From NCBI GenBank assembly GCA_026027325.1, contig JAMSLZ010000001.1:1178001-1242000 (forward strand): DNA of 64,000 bases, read 5' to 3'. The notes beneath the pieces were generated by a model. That model worked only from the letters and a program-made list of their open reading frames with translations. It was not told where the DNA came from and searched no databases. The stretch is from Actinomucor elegans (Eukaryota > Mucoromycota > Mucoromycetes > Mucorales > Mucoraceae). The translations under genes were made by a program, and so were the position numbers. Position 1 is the first letter of the stretch, and every line of letters starts with the position of its first letter. Below, piece by piece: positions 61,625 to 64,000 of this stretch.

Positions 61625-62506
61625 ATGTTTATAGAACCATATAAATCTTTAAAAAAAATATTCGACGATGAAAAAGAAGCACTATTATATTTAATTAGTA
61701 ATGATTACGTTAATAAACATATAAAGTGTAATAAATGTGAACATGAAACTAAATTAAACTTAAATAAAAAATTATATGTTTGTAGATATTATAAATGTAG
61801 GAAAGCAATATCACCATTGAAAGGAACAATTTTTAATAATTTAACTTTACCTTTAAATACTCAATTACACATATTATATCTTTTTCTTGGAAAAGCACCT
61901 TCTTCCTTTATAGCATCAAGTTTGCAAATTAGCAAAAATACAGTGTCATCATACAATAAAATATTCAGAAAATACTTGAAAAATAAACAATTGTTAGGTA
62001 ACAGAAATATTAAAATTGGAGGTAGAAATAAAATTGTAGAAATCGATGAAAGTAAAATTGCAAAAAGAAAATATAATAAGGGGCATAAGGTAGAAGGTGC
62101 TTGGGTAATTGGTGGTATCGAAAGAAGTATGCTAAAAAATAAAATAAAAAATGAAAACAAAAAAATGTTTTTATTACCCATTGAAGAAAGAAATGTTGAT
62201 AATATTGATTTAATTATAAAAAGATATGTAAAAAAAGGTACAACAATATATACGGATTTATGGAAAGGGTATAATAACTTGAAAAATATAGGATACAAAC
62301 ATTTAACTGTAAATCATTCAAAGCATTTTAAAGATCCAAATACAGGTGTGCATACAAATACAATTGAAGGCACATGGAATGGCTTAAAGCAAAGTATAAT
62401 ACCACGAAATAGAAATAAAAAAGATATAGTATTGTATTTAAAAGAATATCAATGGCGTAAGAAAAATAGAGAGTATAACGTATGGAAAAAGTTTTTAAAG
62501 GATTAA
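61625..62506 (+). CDS. Merlin-1c transposase (ISXO2/IS1595-like DDE), intact
   Basis: 293 residues from ATG at 61625 (MFIEPYKSL). The 43-codon extension to the ATG inside the terminal repeat is unlikely to be native, as Merlin-2 and Merlin-3 start at the same MFIE position. Cys 35, 38, 53, 58; D141, D211, E248; C-terminus KKNREYNVWKKFLKD. No defect seen, so it is a candidate source of activity for the Merlin-1 copies. Confidence 0.95.
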   Translation: MFIEPYKSLKKIFDDEKEALLYLISNDYVNKHIKCNKCEHETKLNLNKKLYVCRYYKCRKAISPLKGTIFNNLTLPLNTQLHILYLFLGKAPSSFIASSLQISKNTVSSYNKIFRKYLKNKQLLGNRNIKIGGRNKIVEIDESKIAKRKYNKGHKVEGAWVIGGIERSMLKNKIKNENKKMFLLPIEERNVDNIDLIIKRYVKKGTTIYTDLWKGYNNLKNIGYKHLTVNHSKHFKDPNTGVHTNTIEGTWNGLKQSIIPRNRNKKDIVLYLKEYQWRKKNREYNVWKKFLKD

Positions 62507-62777
62507 TTTTAATTTACATAAAAAATGCAAAAAATTGAATTTTTATATTTATTAAAAATATGATAGAAAATATATTGATAGTTATAAATGTGAAATGCAT
62601 ATTTGATATTCATTATTCTTATTACAAGGACCTGACTAAGTCAGTAAACTAGCCTATTTAAGACACAATGATTATGTAATAGATCAGAGACAATTGGGTA
62701 TTACATTATGAGTGGGATTAAATATATCTATTATAAAAAAATAAAAAAAATTGAAAAAGTAATAATATAAAAAAGAA

Positions 62778-63074
62778 ATGGATGAAATATTTAATATTAT
62801 TGTAGATGATAAATATAAATACAATATTAAACGAAGTATAATTATAAAAGATATGAAAAAATATGATTTAGCAGAATACAAAATAAAGCAAAAAGATGGG
62901 TGTTATGAAATCTACATGAAAAAAAATGGTTCAAATAAAAGATTAAGAAAAGTATATGAATTTAAGACATATAATAAAGATAAAAACAAAGGTATAAAAA
63001 GAAAAACATTAGATAATAAGAATAATATGATACTTGATGAAATCGCACCCATCATGAAAAAACTTAAATTATAA
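62778..63074 (+). CDS. Merlin-1c accessory protein, 98 aa
   Basis: Intact copy of the second Merlin-1 gene, 271 bp after the transposase stop on the same strand. Lys-rich, no recognised domain, identical to the other Merlin-1 copies. See Merlin-1a for the conserved core. Confidence 0.78.
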   Translation: MDEIFNIIVDDKYKYNIKRSIIIKDMKKYDLAEYKIKQKDGCYEIYMKKNGSNKRLRKVYEFKTYNKDKNKGIKRKTLDNKNNMILDEIAPIMKKLKL

Positions 63075-64000
63075 TTTAAATATATTTTCTAAATTAAATT
63101 TTTCAATATATATTCCATTAATTTTAACATTTATATCATGCTGATAATTATTATCTAAATTAAATTTTTATTTTCTAAGTTTTTTATTTCTTCCTTCACA
63201 ATATCTATTTCTAATAAATTTTCATTATATTCATCATATGAGAAACATTTTAAATATAATTTTATTGTTATTATATATTTTTAATTAATATTTTTATTAT
63301 CTATTACTTGATATATAAAATTAAATAGTTTTAATAGAAAAACAAAATAAAATATTGAAAATAAAGGAAAAAGTAGAATTTATGATAAAAATATGAAAAA
63401 AAGAATTATTTTAGAAATTAGTAATAGTAATTATTTAAATACTTTCTGATATATTTATTGGTCATATTAAAAGCTTAAAAAACAAAAAATGTTAAGCATT
63501 TCCCTATGAAGTGTAAAATAAAATATTATGTATTATTAGTATAAATTAAATCTGAGACCTCGTTTGGTAATCACCCCACCATTAAATGGTACAATTTTTA
63601 ATAAAATGAAATTACCAATAAACATACAATTACATTTATTACATTTGTTTCTTGGTAAAGTCACCGGAACTTATATTTCATCAGCATTAAATATTGATAA
63701 AAATACAGTTGTAAAATATAAAAAAATATTTAGAAAATATATAAAAAATAAACAATTAATTACACCAGATAAAAAAATAGGAGGAAAAGATAAAATAGTA
63801 GAAATGGATGAAAGTAAAATTGCTAAAAGAAAATACCATAAAGGTAGGAAAATTGATGGTGCTTGGATTATTGGAGGTATTGAAAGAAGTAATGATAATA
63901 AAGATAAAAAATTATTTATGCTACCTATAAAACATAGAAATAGTATAAATATAGATTATATTGTTAATAAATATATAAATGAAGGAACAACAATATATAC

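Larger units (their letters stand above)
61494..63576 (+). mobile_element. Merlin-1c DNA transposon
   Basis: 2083 bp, 8-bp TSD CACCATTA at 61486-61493 and 63577-63584, inside the Merlin-4 transposase gene. Ends GGATGTATCCC and GGTAATCACCC. Both genes are intact and there is no nested insertion, making it the reference copy of Merlin-1. The stretch 63075-63576 is non-coding AT-rich tail. Confidence 0.95.
59505..64000 (-). mobile_element. Gypsy-E, integrase-bearing relative of Gypsy-D, runs off the window
   Basis: LTR 59505-59841 (337 bp, inverted copy of the Gypsy-D LTR), then Pol from 59854 to about 61184, where Merlin-4 inserted. The candidate TSD TTAAC precedes the LTR at 59500-59504; the far end is beyond the window. 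It keeps the integrase core that Gypsy-D lacks. Confidence 0.9.
61183..64000 (+). mobile_element. Merlin-4 DNA transposon, truncated by the window end
   Basis: Starts at about 61183, where Gypsy-E Pol is interrupted. The left tip (ATTTAAATATGAAG... AAGTCTCATAAAATTT) resembles the Merlin-3 tip, including the TCTCAT block. It holds a fourth, more diverged Merlin transposase gene split by Merlin-1c. The right end and any second gene lie beyond 64000. The exact left boundary and TSD are uncertain. Confidence 0.8.
61299..64000 (+). pseudogene. Merlin-4 transposase, split by Merlin-1c, 3' end outside
   Basis: ATG at 61299 (MLVEPYKKLKEIF). Parts 61299-61493 and 63585-64000 join in frame as TISPL/NGTIF. 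Zinc ribbon (CSNCGKDM... VCRNYKCRKTISPL) and the first Asp (EMDESKIAKRKYHKG) are visible. The sequence stops at EGTTIYT, just before the second Asp. It is diverged from Merlin-1, -2 and -3, so this is a fourth family. Confidence 0.9.

Overview
The window looks like nuclear DNA of a fungus, probably an early-diverging (Mucoromycota-like) one. That is an inference from chromodomain-bearing Ty3/gypsy elements, Tc1 and Merlin-type DNA transposons, a candidate gene with 61-68 nt introns, and two ordinary eukaryotic tRNA genes. Almost nothing here is host sequence: the window is a nested graveyard of transposons. The only convincing host genes are tRNA-Ala(AGC) at 47478-47550 and tRNA-Lys(TTT) at 56441-56513, plus a weak candidate for a tiny spliced gene at 34775-35080.

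Layout. From 1 to 34529 there is one outer gypsy element (Gypsy-A, + strand), cut into pieces by eight primary insertions. In order these are: Gypsy-B (278-6443), a small AT-rich insertion (7132-7516), Gypsy-C (8200-16669, itself holding Merlin-1a), Tc1-1 (17066-19459, holding a solo LTR), Merlin-1b (19485-26080, holding Merlin-3 and element RDC-a), a solo LTR (26247-26548), the integrase-less Gypsy-D (27054-31663), and Merlin-2 (32356-34277) in the 3' LTR. Target-site duplications (TSDs) can be read at every junction. When the insertions and one TSD copy are removed, the Gypsy-A reading frame is continuous from reverse transcriptase to chromodomain.

From 34530 to 38670 lie a candidate spliced mini-gene, a CACTA-type end, LTR relics and a dead Tc1 element (Tc1-2a). 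From 38671 to 47468 lie two LINEs on the - strand, both joined to the same point of a tRNA-Ala gene; LINE-N is full length and carries RDC-b in its ORF1. From 47478 onward come tRNA-Ala, Gypsy-F, decayed Gypsy-G, many LTR fragments, a non-coding CACTA-like element (53921-56383) and tRNA-Lys with a second Gypsy-F copy beside it. Next come an inverted pair of LTRs and a four-level nest to the window end: Tc1-2b contains Gypsy-E, which contains Merlin-4, which contains Merlin-1c.

Two transposon groups stand out. The Merlin-like elements (ISXO2/IS1595-type DDE transposase, 8-bp TSD) each carry a second gene: a 98-aa basic protein in two families and an unrelated 312-aa coiled-coil/zinc-motif protein in a third. 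RDC is a 2503-bp element in two copies that gives 4-bp TSDs. It has 220-bp direct terminal repeats, a DDE transposase ending in a chromodomain, and a small protein resembling the HUH domain of rolling-circle Rep proteins. RDC is the best candidate here for an undescribed system.
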